Of a DNA stretch of 64,000 nucleotides, positions 1 to 11,126 are shown in pieces. The notes beneath the pieces were generated by a model. It was given only the letters and a program-made list of their open reading frames with translations, was not told the DNA's origin and searched no databases. The DNA lies in assembly GCA_022579005.1 (NCBI GenBank), contig MU401504.1:1-64000 (forward strand). Direction: 5' to 3'. Source of the stretch: Poronia punctata. Its lineage: Eukaryota > Ascomycota > Sordariomycetes > Xylariales > Xylariaceae. The first letter of the stretch is position 1; each line of letters begins with the position of its first letter. The translations under genes and the position numbers were made by a program.

Positions 1-3000
1 AAGCATTTTTTAGCTTATTATTAAATATAGTATATATATTATAAACTTAAAAAGTTATTTATAATAAAATTTATAATAAGTTATTTTTTATTTAAATATA
101 CTTTTGCTTAATAATAAGCATACTTAATAATAACTAAATAGTTAAAAAAATAATATATTAAGCAAAGCTTATAGCTTATATAAATGCTAAATTAATTATA
201 TATAAGCTTAATATAACTAAAAAACCTTTATTTATACTAAATATAATAAATATAATAAATACTTATTTAAGCTATACTAATAATAATAATAACTTAATAA
301 AAAAACTTTAATTAACTATTTTTAACTTTTAATATAATAATTGTAATATAAGTTATATTTATAAAAAAACTAATAATATAAAAAAAGGTTTTATAGCTAA
401 AAGTAAATAACTAATATATTATAGTTATAGTAAAAAAAGCTATATAATAGCTAATTATAAGTTTTAAAAAAAACGTAACAAAATATTTATATAAAGCTGC
501 TAAAATACTAAGCTTATAAAAAAAAGCTAAGTAATAATTATTAAAAGTATAATATATAAATAAGCTTATAAGCTTATAAGTAGCTAAAAACTATATAAAA
601 AAACTTGTTTTAATAGCTATTAAGCTAATAAGCTAAATAAAAAAAAAAATAAAAGTAGTATTGTACTAAAATAATAGCTTAATAGCAACAAAAAGCGTAA
701 TATTTTTAAATAAGCTATTATAGTAATAAATAACTAATAAAATAGCTTTATTTTATTAGTTTAATAAAATAAAAGCGTAAATAAACTATAATTAAAATAA
801 AAAAAGTTATATAATAGTTACTTTAATTATTATAATATTTTTAAAGCTATGCTTAGCAATAAAAGCGCTTTTATAATATTTTTTAATTATAAATATACTT
901 ATTATTACGTTTTTAAAAGCTTTATAGCATAGCTAAAGCTTTATAACTTTTATTATAAAAATTAAATATATAAAGTAAAAAGTTAAAGCTTATAAGTAAT
1001 AAAAAATTATAAAGTTAAAATAAATTAAATTAATATAAATAATTATAAATTAAGTAAATAGTTAATAACTAGCAATATAGTGCTAAATAGTACGTTTTTT
1101 AGTAAATTAACTATTAGCAAGCAAAAGTTTTATAAATAAAGTAGTATATTTATAATATATAGCTAACTTAAAGTTATTATATTTATAAACTTTAAAAGCA
1201 AGCTTATAATAATATTAATATATAATATTATAGCTATAAGCTTAAAATTAGCTTATTTAAGCATTTTAAAGCTAATTTAAATAAGCATAACTTATATGCT
1301 AAGTATTATAAAGCTAGTAATAAAAGTTAAGTAGTATAAAGCAATATTTTAAAACTTTAAAATTTAAACATTACTAAACTAATATATAAAGAAATTTTTA
1401 AGCTTGTTTAATTTTAAAAAATAATATATAAGTATTATAGCTAAAACTAAATATTATATTAATATTAGTAATAATATACTTATTAAGCTACTACTATAAA
1501 AATATAGCTTTTTATAAAAATATATGCTTTATAACTTTATTAAAGCTTACTTTAACATTTATATTTAAAAAAGCAAAAGTTTATAAAGATTACTAGCACT
1601 TTTAACTTTAAAAAAAGCTTTAAAAGCTATTATACTAAATAAAAACTTTTTTAAATATAATAAAAAAGTTATATAGTATATATGCTACAATTTTTAAAAA
1701 GTTAATAAATAAACTAAAAAGCATATATACTTGCTTTTAAACGCATAAAATAAGGTTTAGCGTGCTGCTAGCTACTAATAATATATTTTTATTAACTTAA
1801 AAAATAGCTTTTAGCATATTAAAGTTTATAAAAAAACTATAAAAAACCGTATTTATAATATTATTTAGTATTTATAAATAGCTTATTATATTATTTAAGC
1901 TATATAATATACTTATAACGTTTTAAGCGTTAATTTAAAAAATATTTAAAAAGTATTATAAGTAGTTTGCTAGCTTTTTAAATAATATTTATATTTAAAA
2001 AAATTTAATTAAACAACTTTATAAATACTGCTATAAAGTATTTGCTTGCTTTATAAAATATAAAATAATAATTAATATATAAAAGTGCTTTATATTTATT
2101 TATAAAAGCGTTTTTTTAAGCTTTTATATATTTACTAACAAAATTAAAGCTAATTTAGCTAAAGTATTTATAATGCTTAAATATTTAATATTATAAACTA
2201 TAATTAAAATTTAAGCGTTTATAAACGCTATAAAATACTTTAAGCACTTTATATACTGCTTTATATATTATTTAGCACTTTTAACTACTTTTTTAAGTAG
2301 CTTAAAAAATGTGCTAGTAATATTATTATTAAAAGTATAAAAAGTATAGCATAAAATTTGCATAGCTATTATTATAATGCTTATAGTTTAAAATTTTAAT
2401 TAGCAACTTTTATTTATTATTAATTTTAATTTAAATAGCTTATATATTAAAGCTTGCTTAATATAGCTTTATTTATATAGTATAAAATTATTATTATACT
2501 TTATAGCTTATTACTTTAAAAAGCTTATAAAAATATAGTTTTAATACTTTATATAAAAACGTAAACTTTTTACTATTATGCTTAGCTTATAATACTAACA
2601 TTACTAAGTTAAAAGTAGTAATATAATAGTTTAAATAAATTATTAGTTACTAACGCTTATTTAAATAAAAGTAAAGCAATTTATATAAATAGTTTAATTT
2701 TTTAATGCTATAAAATATTATAAAGTTTAAATAGTATATAAGCTAAGCAAAGTAAATATATTAGCTAACTAGCTATTAAAGCTTAAAAAAGCTATAGCTA
2801 ATAATAAAGTAGTACTAAAAGTAACATTATTATAATAATTTAATAAACTTAATTTATAAGCTATTTTTAAGCATATTTAGTATAGCTTAAATTTGCTTAA
2901 AAATATTAACTTTAAATAAAGCTATAAGCACTTTATAATATATAAAAAACGCTTTTATAAAATATAGCACTTTTAACGCGTTTTTAGCAAGCTTTTATAT

Positions 3001-4480
3001 GCTATAAGCATTATAAGCTAAGTAGTATTACTATTTAAAATATTTAAATTTAAAAATTTAATATAAAAAAGTTGTAAATTATATAAGTATTTTAGCTACT
3101 TAAATATTAGCATTTTAACTTATAAAATAAGTAAAGCTTTTTAATATTTTAAAATAGTTTTTATTATATAGCAAGTTATAGCAAAATATACTTTATACTA
3201 ACTTATAAAGCTGCTAATAATTTAATTACTTAATTTATAACTAATTATTTTACTAGCGCTGCTTATAAAGTAAGTAATAAACTATATATATATAAGCAAC
3301 TAAAATATACTTATTTATATTAAATATACTACGTTATAAGTAAAAGCAAAAATTGTACTAAGTATAAAATTTATTAATACTAAGCTTTTAATAATAAAAA
3401 TAAGCTATACTTTTAAATTTTTAAAAAAATAAATTTATAATAATAGCGCTAGCTTTATAAGTATACAATTAGTAAAATAATATAAATTTAACAAGTTTAT
3501 TTTTAAGCTTATAATACTATTATATTTATAAAGTAATAGTAAAGTTAAAAAAGTTAATAAAGATTTTAAAAAAATTATGCTTTATAAAGTTATAATAAAT
3601 TAATATTATAACTTATTTGCTTTATTTACTTTTATAGTATAAATATATAATTAAGTACTTAAGCTTAATAGTTATAGTAGTTATTTTTTTTTATTTAGTA
3701 CTAAGTTGTTTTAAAGTATAAACGCTATAAAATATACTAAATATACTTATAAACTAACTAAAAAAAAAAGTAAAAAGCATAAAAAAAGCTAGCACTTTAT
3801 TATAAAGCACTAATAGTATGCTAATAGTATAATAGTATAATAACGTTTTAAAACTAAATTTAAGCTTACTTATAAAAAAAAAAGTTTAATTTATATTTAT
3901 AGTATTAAAAATTAAATACTATAAGTATAGTAATAAGTATATAAGGCTAAACTTTTTTATAATAGCTTTTAAGTAATTATTAGTTACTATTTAAGCAATA
4001 CGTATTAATTTTAAAGCTTAAAAAATATAATATTAATAAATAAGTATAATAATACTAACTTGTTTTTAGCATATTTAAAAAATAGCTACTTTATAAAAAG
4101 CTTATAATATATAAGCAAAACAATGCTATAGTAAAATAAAAAAAAATTATTAACGCTAGCTAAAATTAACTAAAGTAATTAAGGTAGCAGCAAAGTTTAT
4201 AATAGTAGCAAAATATATAAAAATATAATTAAAAATAATTATGCTAGCAAAAAAAATAATATAAATTTGCTAGTTATAAAAATAAGTAAACTATATAAAA
4301 TAAAAGTACTAATATATAAAAAATAATATAAAATAATTAAAAGTAAGTACTAAGTATAGTATTTACTTATATTTTATATATTTTAAACCTTTAAATACTT
4401 TTTTTTTATTTTACTTTATATATAATATATTAATAGGTTTTCTATACTAGTTAATATAAGTTTATATACTTTAATTAGTA
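1..4480. repeat. AT-saturated, probably RIP-degraded repeat block
   Basis: Base composition is extremely skewed: the first 60 bases hold only 7 G or C, and this continues to about 4,480, where normal sequence resumes abruptly. TpA-rich words dominate, every frame is full of stops, and no open frame of 60 codons was found. This is what repeat-induced point mutation (C to T at CpA on both strands) leaves of duplicated transposons in filamentous ascomycetes. The original element cannot be recognised, and I saw no terminal repeats or telomere repeats. The left edge lies outside the window. An AT-rich relic of other origin is possible, but RIP fits best. Confidence 0.8.
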
Positions 4481-4845
4481 CGTTAAACCACGTTGGCACC
4501 GTAGGACTAAAAGCACACTATAACAGTTTTTAATCTAAGTACCTAATTAAATAAAATAACCTAAATATGCGCGCCTTTCCGGAATAGGTTTAAAGTGTTG
4601 AGTACAATAGTAGAATGTGTAAGTTGAGAAATCGTGGTGCACTTGTAAGTTGGTACCATTTCTGGTCCTAGCAGCCTAGGACCTACTCGTAGGCACCCAC
4701 GTACATTTTGTGGAAGCCCTCGACAGGTATGTGTTGTACCTACCAACCTGGTTAGGTACATTTGTTCAATTATCTTCCCTGAGAGCTCATCTTGACAACT
4801 CTTCGGATCTCTCATACTATTATTCGCCAGGGTATACCAGGCGAG

Positions 4846-5307
4846 ATGTCAAGCCAAAACAATTCCGGAATCCCTCTGTCCCATGTACCTGATGGGGTTG
4901 GGTACAGACTGATGGAGCTACCCCCCGAGCTTCTTGAGGCTCTCGAATCCAGTAACCCTCCAGAGTCTGTCCCTTGGCCCTACCAATTCTGCGTCCCCCT
5001 TCGATGTGTTTCATATCTAACAGACAAGGGCTTTGTTTTGACCAGGCTGCGGCTAGTACCCTCAACTACTTCTGCCGTTCTCAAATGTGGGACACGGTCT
5101 TGGGGCCTGAGGCAGAAGAATACATCAAATGCATTGATCCTTCTCCGACCTGAGAGTATCACACCCGAATCGGCTCAGGTACCCGAATCGGGCCTCAAGA
5201 TGATCTCGACAATTCACGATACCATTGAGTTGGTCCCAGAGCCCACGGACAAGCCCGTATCCACCGTCAAAGGCAAATGGCATGAAAGGTTTGCCAAGGG
5301 TAGATGA
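4846..5307 (+). pseudogene. DCC1: DCC1-like sister chromatid cohesion protein, N-terminal fragment
   Basis: The start is ATG at 4846 (MSSQNNSG), followed by YRLMELPPELLEALESS, which resembles the amino end of fungal Dcc1, a subunit of the Ctf18-RFC clamp loader. An 81-nt intron at 4965-5045 (phase 2, branch-like ctaac, acceptor accag) joins SSNPPE to LRLVPSTTSAVL. The frame then gives WGLRQKNTSNALILL and KGKWHERFAKGR, also Dcc1-like as I remember the family. The frame stops at TGA 5305-5307 after about 126 residues, whereas fungal Dcc1 is usually several hundred. A possible donor (gtagat) lies just before the stop, but I see no Dcc1 carboxyl half before the next gene at 6629. It is therefore probably a truncated copy next to the AT block. 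A gene with an unrecognised distant exon is the alternative. Confidence 0.55.
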
Positions 5308-6628
5308 AGAAAGTTTGCTTACCCATCGCTATGTGGAGCTTGAAGGGATTTTTCAATGGACGTGCTCTTGTAGGTGTTTGTTGTGTCTATTATTCAATGG
5401 CGTTCATGGTAGAGAAATTTTGCAAACATCTATCAGAGGAGTAGGACAACCTGGATATGAGCTTGCTGCAAACCTAGACGTTAACTGTTCATGCCTTTCT
5501 AAATGCAGACATTGCCAGAATGGCGCCTGTTACTGGTGTTTAATAATAGCATTTGTTCTGTGACAGTATGAGCTCAAGAGTGTATCCAAAGGCAACATAA
5601 CATACAGACCTGGCCTCTTATTAGGATGTGAAATATATACCGTATATATACTTCCTAGGATGGTATAATAGCAGCAAGTATCTGTTGATATAAGTACAAA
5701 AATTTGTTATGGCAGCACTTATTACAGCTGCAATAGGTTGCAACAAAACAAGGCAAGTACAAAGAACATGTAGATAAAATGCGTGATCAAATAGGGCATA
5801 GTTCATGGTGAAGGTGGGGGCGTAGATACTACGAGTACCTCGACAACTCTTTAGGTTAGAACAAAGTTTGAAGCTCACGTCCTTTTAGCGATAAGATTTG
5901 TTGACATAAGCTTCGTCTCATCAGCTAGGTACTAGCCTACTACACACCACATTGTCCTCTGCAAGTTCAAGGTCTACAACTTAGTCAAAAGGACTGTTTT
6001 TAAGACTTGCCTAGAACTATGCCTGGTTAATCAGAGACTGTTGAGCCCTTTGAAAGTCAAGGGCAGGCGGCAGAATAGGCGTACTTGCGTTTGACATCGA
6101 GCATTGGCAAGTAGAAAAGTTTGAGTAGAACTTCCAAGGACCTGCCTCCATTCACTATCGAAGCCATCAGGCACAGGATATTGAAAGCAGAAAGACAATA
6201 AGCACCTTGCCGGATTGCCATCTACTTTCTGGCAACAAACAAAGCAGGAGGTTATGGATTGTTAGGCCCTGTTATTGCAGTAGGTCATTCATGATTCAAC
6301 AATGTACCTACGCTTCGTCGAGAGGTTCGAGAATCCAAAGGCTATCTCCCCGGCCCCAAGTCTCACAAGGCCACAAACAGATTTCCTCTAATTTTCTCTA
6401 CTTGCCTAAGCAAGCACCAAGGTCTAACCTTACGAAGGTCTACGCTCTTTTACTTTTCCCTCTTACAAGGCCACATTATAACCAATCTTTCCAGGGGTCC
6501 TGATTTCAACATCACCTGTAACCCAGACCCCTGTACCTGTACCTTTACCTGTACCTGTACCTTTACACTTACACCCCCTCAACGGTATATCAACAAGGTG
6601 CTGCAGGGATCTAGATTTTTATGATACC
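5308..6628. other. Intergenic region upstream of RBR ligase
   Basis: No convincing coding sequence is visible. The region holds one TACGAGTA octamer (5830-5837). Near 6530-6570, about 60-100 bases before the next ATG, is a short array of CTGTAC/CTTTAC hexamers. Confidence 0.5.
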
Positions 6629-8915
6629 ATGTCTATAGCCGGCGCTCGGGCTATCGAGTCCAACGTCTCGGGCCCGTCACCACAGTGGGACCGTCGTTCT
6701 ACGAAGAGTCGGCATCACAAGCAGACGGCACAACCAGAGGTTATCGTACTTGACCCGGAATCCCCCGATGAGTCGGGACAAGGTGATGGTGTTGACGAAT
6801 ACAGTGTCATCACTTCAATGTTTCCCAATATTTGCCTCAAATACATGGCCGAGCTTCTCACTCAGCTCCACTATAACATCGATGCCGTCGTGTCCGCGAT
6901 TCTAGACAAGGTGGAAAGGGGCCAAGCATATCCCACCGAGCCCCCCCTGCAGTCCGGTTCCCTGAAGCGTAAACGCTCTATCGGGAGTGAGACAGTGTCA
7001 ACCGAAAATCTTCTCGGGCTCAGCTTAGACCCCGGTACGGTAGATGACTCGGAAGCCGAAAGACGGAAACGGACTCAACAGAATATCGTCACAATGAGAG
7101 CCAAATTGATTACAAGGGCACATGATGTCATGTTCAATTCGCGCGAGTATAAGACTTTGGGACAGCAATTACTCAGCCAAGATTTCCCCTGCGCTCGTCT
7201 CGATTACCTAAAACGCATGATTGCGACATGTGGCGGGTCAGTCTTTGAGGCATATTTGTTCATGGCTGAGCACGTCCGCGACCGCGACCAGGCACCATTG
7301 CCTTGGCCAGAGAAGAAGAAGGCGACCGAGATTCAAGCCAAATATACGCCCAAGGGAATCAAGTGCCTCGAGATGAGCCCATATAGCGCAGAGGAACAAG
7401 CTGCATTGGCCGAGTTCATCGCCGCCCGGGAGATTGCGGCACAGCTAGACCACGAGAAAGAGGAGCGGGTCAATGTCGAAATGGCAAAGGAGAATAATCA
7501 AATGGTGGAATGCGGCATCTGTTACGAAGATTGCGCTCTCAACCGCATGGTGCAATGCGGAGGGGAACCCGCGCACCTTTTCTGCCGCGATTGCATGAGG
7601 TCCCAAGCCAAGTCGCTGATTGGTATGGGGAAATACCAGTTGACCTGCGTCTCTATAGACGGCTGCACAGCCGGATTCTCTGCAGCGGAAAGGGACAAGT
7701 TCATTGGGAAGAATTCGATCACTGCTCTCGACCGTTTAGAACAGGAGGATGTTCTTCGGATGGCCGGCATCGAGGATCTCGAGACGTGTCCGTTTTGCCC
7801 CTACGCGGCTGAATACCCGGCCATCGACGTCAACAAAGAGTTCCGTTGCGATAGTCCTACCTGTGGACAAGTCAGTTGCCGACTCTGTCGGAAGACGAGC
7901 CACATTCCCAAGACATGCGCCGAGATGTCGGCTGATTCCAGCCTCGAAGCTCGGCACAAGCTGGAAGAGGCCATGTCGGAAGCCCTAATCAGGAGATGCA
8001 ATAAATGTGAGCATGACCTTCTGTTGTCGTCGCCGTTGCGAGCCTATTTATTGATTTTCCCTTTTTCTCTCTCTCCTCATCTCAGGCAAGAATCCGTTTG
8101 TCAAAGTGGACGGCTGCAACAAGATACAATGCACGAAATGTCGCACGGTACAATGCGATGTCTGCCGTAAGACCATAACCGATTACTCCCATTTCGACAA
8201 CACCAGCCGAGGCGGCAAGAAGGGCCAATGCCCACTCTTCGACAGTTCGGAGGAGCGATATGCGAAGGAGGTTTCCCTGGCAGAAGTCGAAACTCGGAAA
8301 AAGGTGGTGGAGCAAAATCCGGAAGTGGTAAGGCTACCTAACGACCAAGTTGACCGCTCTCGAGAATGGCGGCATATCTTGATATATACTCTTCTAACCA
8401 CAATCTCACATCTCTAGGACGAAGAAGCGCTGCGTATAGTTATGCCGCCGAGCAACAAGGCAGCGAAGCCGACGAGAAACCACGCAGGAGTACCAGCACC
8501 AGACGCAGCTCTAGACGGCTACCCAGCCGACTTTAATCCTTGGGAAGGGCCCTGGGGTCGTCATCATATGCCTATACCTATGCCGATACCGATGCATATG
8601 CGTATGCCTATGCATATGCCTATGCATATGGGCCCCGGTATGCCAATACCACCCCGAGCTTACCGTCTTGAAGACGGACTTGAGGATGCTTTCAACCAGA
8701 ATAGGGAGTTACTGAATGCCGCATTCCCTCTACCATTGCCTTATCCGGTCCTAGATCTCGCTCCTTTTGAACCCGACTTTGATCAGCACGAATATTTACC
8801 GGTAGACCACGAGCGGGACTACTACGTCCCCCCACCTCGGGGCCCTCACAACCAGGGTCTGCCGGAAAAAAGGACCGCCCCCAAAGCTCCAACTCATGAA
8901 CCCGCCAACGTATAA
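6629..8915 (+). CDS. RBR-type E3 ubiquitin ligase, RNF216/TRIAD3-like
   Basis: Three exons: 6629-8006, 8086-8327 and 8418-8915, giving 705 residues. Introns of 79 and 90 nt (gtgagc...ctcag, gtaagg...ctag) keep the phase and restore the RING2 motif. A CUE/UBA-like stretch (FPNICLKYMAELL) lies near residues 67-95. RING1 begins near residue 294 (ECGIC), followed by an in-between-RING (CPFCPYAAEYP...CGQVSCRLCR...HIPKTC) and RING2 (CNKCKNPFVKVDGCNKIQC). Cys470 in DGCNKIQ matches the catalytic cysteine of RBR ligases, which carry ubiquitin as a thioester before transfer. The order and the KKGQCPLF tail resemble RNF216/TRIAD3. The C-terminal part is low complexity, with an alternating Met-Pro/Met-His tract (about 8571-8640). 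Substrate unknown. It is convergent with the next gene. Confidence 0.9.
8571..8640 (+). repeat. In-frame Met-Pro/Met-His codon repeat
   Basis: Degenerate hexamers of the type ATGCCT/ATGCAT, in frame inside the last exon of the RBR gene, code for MPIPMPIPMHMRMPMHMPMH. Confidence 0.85.
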
Positions 8916-9568
8916 TCGACGCAAATGAGGCCTCGATTCGTTTTCTTCAGTTGCAACGGACAGCAGACTGGAATCTTTTTAATAATGGCGCTGCTTGCTC
9001 GACCCGTAAGGCGAACCCCGCCGTGACATGGTCGCGCCCCAAGACAGTCGTCATAATATTTCCATGAGATCGCATTACATCTGGGTGTAATGATATGCCC
9101 AAGCGAGATTCCGGCGTTTCATAGGGATTGGGCATGGGGCTGTCTGATGTCTATTAACCAGAACACAGGGATAATCATGGCCCTGAGTGTTCCCTACTGA
9201 TTACATAGCGTTTACAGGTTGATTTAATTCCCTTGGCCTTGTGTGTGTTAGGTCACAAACACCAGATTTTTCATTTTCGTTTAATAGATGGTTTCTATCA
9301 TGCTCGTTGGGGCGTCTCTACGTAAATGTACTTGCGTTGTATACCCAAGTAAGGTAGACATGTGTATATGTGTGTGTGTGTGTATGTGGTGTTTGCTATT
9401 CTTTGCTCTCGCGACTTCAAGTGTATCGCTTCTCTTTACCCATAAACAGTATAACTACTGTGGTATCGTGTACCCCGTAATGTAATGTAATGTAACGTAA
9501 CGTATGGAACCCCTTATATATTTCCCTCTTAAACGACGACTCTCCCCCCTGTTCCCCATATCCCATCA
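8916..9568. other. Convergent intergenic spacer
   Basis: Shared 3' spacer of the RBR and LYC1-like genes. It contains a TG-rich microsatellite near 9361-9390 and a TAATG/TAACG stutter at 9478-9503. No gene seen. Confidence 0.6.
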
Positions 9569-10921
9569 TCAACACCAGCAATACTTCTCATTAGCAAGCC
9601 AATCCACATCCTTTTCATCCTCGGGTCCATACCACATGAGACTAGGCACACTATCATCCCTATCGACATACCGAGAAGGAACACAACACCCAGCGACCAA
9701 ATCCCTTGTCGCAGACGACGGATCCCACAACTCGACAACACCGCAATTCCATTCCCGCGCCGTCTCTATAGACGAGATGATCAGTTGGTCAAAAGCTTGC
9801 TGCAGTATTTCTTTTTTGTTGCCATGGTTATTATTAGGTCCGTTGTCGTCGTTGTCGTCGTCATCATCGATAACGAATCGTAGAATATATAAATGATTTC
9901 GTTCCGGATGATCCGCCGCTTCTTTTCCGTAATACGCTGCCCATATAGCCCACATGCGCGTGACTCCTCCTCCTCCTCCCTTCCCGTTCTCGTTCCCGTT
10001 TATCTGGGAATTGGAACTCGAAGAATTCTGCACAGTCACCATAATCCCCCTTTTCATCATCAAAGAAGGGGAGGAGATTTCTCGACCGGGAAACACGCGC
10101 TTCGAAACGAAATCCTGTCTGGCCCAATGCCAGCGGAAGATATCCGGTCTGGGCGCATACGCGAAAGCCGTACGACCTTTCTCTTGCGCGTGTTGGACGA
10201 GTTGTTGTCGGAGGAGGGTTTCGTCTCGGGAGCAGATGGGATCGATGTTCTCTGCTGTTATATCCGACACCGATACCGAAACCGAAACCGAAAGCGGAAT
10301 CGAAGAGGAGGAGGAGGAGGTAGGGGGAGAAGAAAGGGGAACGGAAAACTCGACATGTTGACTGGGAAAAGCAGGCCATCCCTTTGAAGCGTAGTACTGT
10401 TTCCCGATATCCGACCATAGCGTAGAACACATGGATTTTCCTCCCCCTCCTCCCCCTCCATTATCTTTCTCCTCCTTTTTTGTCTTGAGCGCCTCGCCGA
10501 CATCCCTCAACATCCTCCCCGCGTACCCCCTCCCGCGGAATTCCGGATACGTGTATACGCTGCCGATACCGTATCCACAACCTTCCCGAACTTGGTACTC
10601 GTCAGAGCCAGAGCCGCCGGCATGGACGCAGAGTGCGGTCTTACGAAGGGTTTCGCATGATGCGAGCACTCTGCGTTCTTCTCCTTCTTCTTCTGTGAGG
10701 ATCCAATGTATCAACCCCCCTTCGTCGTCAGACACAGCAGCCAATGGCGTGGATGCGAGAAAGGGTTCCCGCTCCAGGTAGGCCTCGAGGTTCAGTGGTC
10801 CGCCCCATTCGTCGTGGTTCAGCGTCCAGGTTCCTCGCTTCTCGGCCTCCGTCGGATGTGCGAGGACTAGGGAAGGGTCCGAGGATGAGGGTAAGGGGCT
10901 GGTTTGTGCTGATGAACCCAT
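9569..10921 (-). CDS. LYC1: LYC1-like lysine N-acetyltransferase (GNAT)
   Basis: Single exon of 450 residues from ATG 10921 (MGSSAQTS). An ATG 23 codons further upstream only adds a poly-Lys tract from low-complexity DNA, so the inner start is preferred. The amino half carries a GNAT fold with the acetyl-CoA loop RGRGYAGRML at residues 129-138, preceded by a beta-strand-like GIGSVYTYPEF. The carboxyl half (IWAAYYG...LYILRFV... ending LWYG...VDWLANEKYCWC) resembles the fungal LYC1 C-terminal domain. In Yarrowia, LYC1 acetylates lysine at N6 as the first step of lysine catabolism; that role here is inferred from the family. Several inserts are microsatellite-coded (poly-Gly, SVSVSVSVS, poly-Ser, Asp-rich), which lengthens the protein. 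Confidence 0.8.
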   Translation of the reverse strand: MGSSAQTSPLPSSSDPSLVLAHPTEAEKRGTWTLNHDEWGGPLNLEAYLEREPFLASTPLAAVSDDEGGLIHWILTEEEGEERRVLASCETLRKTALCVHAGGSGSDEYQVREGCGYGIGSVYTYPEFRGRGYAGRMLRDVGEALKTKKEEKDNGGGGGGGKSMCSTLWSDIGKQYYASKGWPAFPSQHVEFSVPLSSPPTSSSSSSIPLSVSVSVSVSDITAENIDPICSRDETLLRQQLVQHAQEKGRTAFAYAPRPDIFRWHWARQDFVSKRVFPGREISSPSLMMKRGIMVTVQNSSSSNSQINGNENGKGGGGGVTRMWAIWAAYYGKEAADHPERNHLYILRFVIDDDDDNDDNGPNNNHGNKKEILQQAFDQLIISSIETAREWNCGVVELWDPSSATRDLVAGCCVPSRYVDRDDSVPSLMWYGPEDEKDVDWLANEKYCWC

Positions 10922-11058
10922 ATTTTTTTTTTTTTTTTCCTTTTCTTTTCTTTTCCGAGTAAGGACCTGATTTTGAGACTTGGAAAACAAGTTACGTTTT
11001 CCCCTGTTTTTTTTTCTTTTTTCTTTTTTTTTCTTCTCTTTCTGACCAAAAGTGTCCG

Positions 11059-11126
11059 TTGTGTTGTGTTGTGTTGTGTTGTGTTGTATGTTTGTGGATT
11101 GGATTGGATTGGATTGGATTGGATTG
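11059..11126. repeat. Two adjacent pentanucleotide arrays
   Basis: A GTGTT array (about 11059-11086) is followed within 10 bases by a GGATT array (about 11096-11126), each of five to six units. They lie about 140-205 bases upstream of the start codon of the LYC1-like gene, so they may be part of its promoter or 5' leader. Confidence 0.9.

Noticed and set aside
1..4480. Mitochondrial insertion or telomere/subtelomere
   Set aside because: No TTAGGG repeats, no mitochondrial open frames or tRNAs; composition fits RIP better.
9893..10387. Long frames opposite the LYC1-like gene
   Set aside because: They are complements of repeat-rich coding DNA and have no protein-like motifs or start context.
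10922..10990. Upstream ATG of the LYC1-like gene at 10990
   Set aside because: It adds only a Lys/Glu tract coded by poly-T/CTTTT DNA. The inner ATG at 10921 gives a natural amino end.
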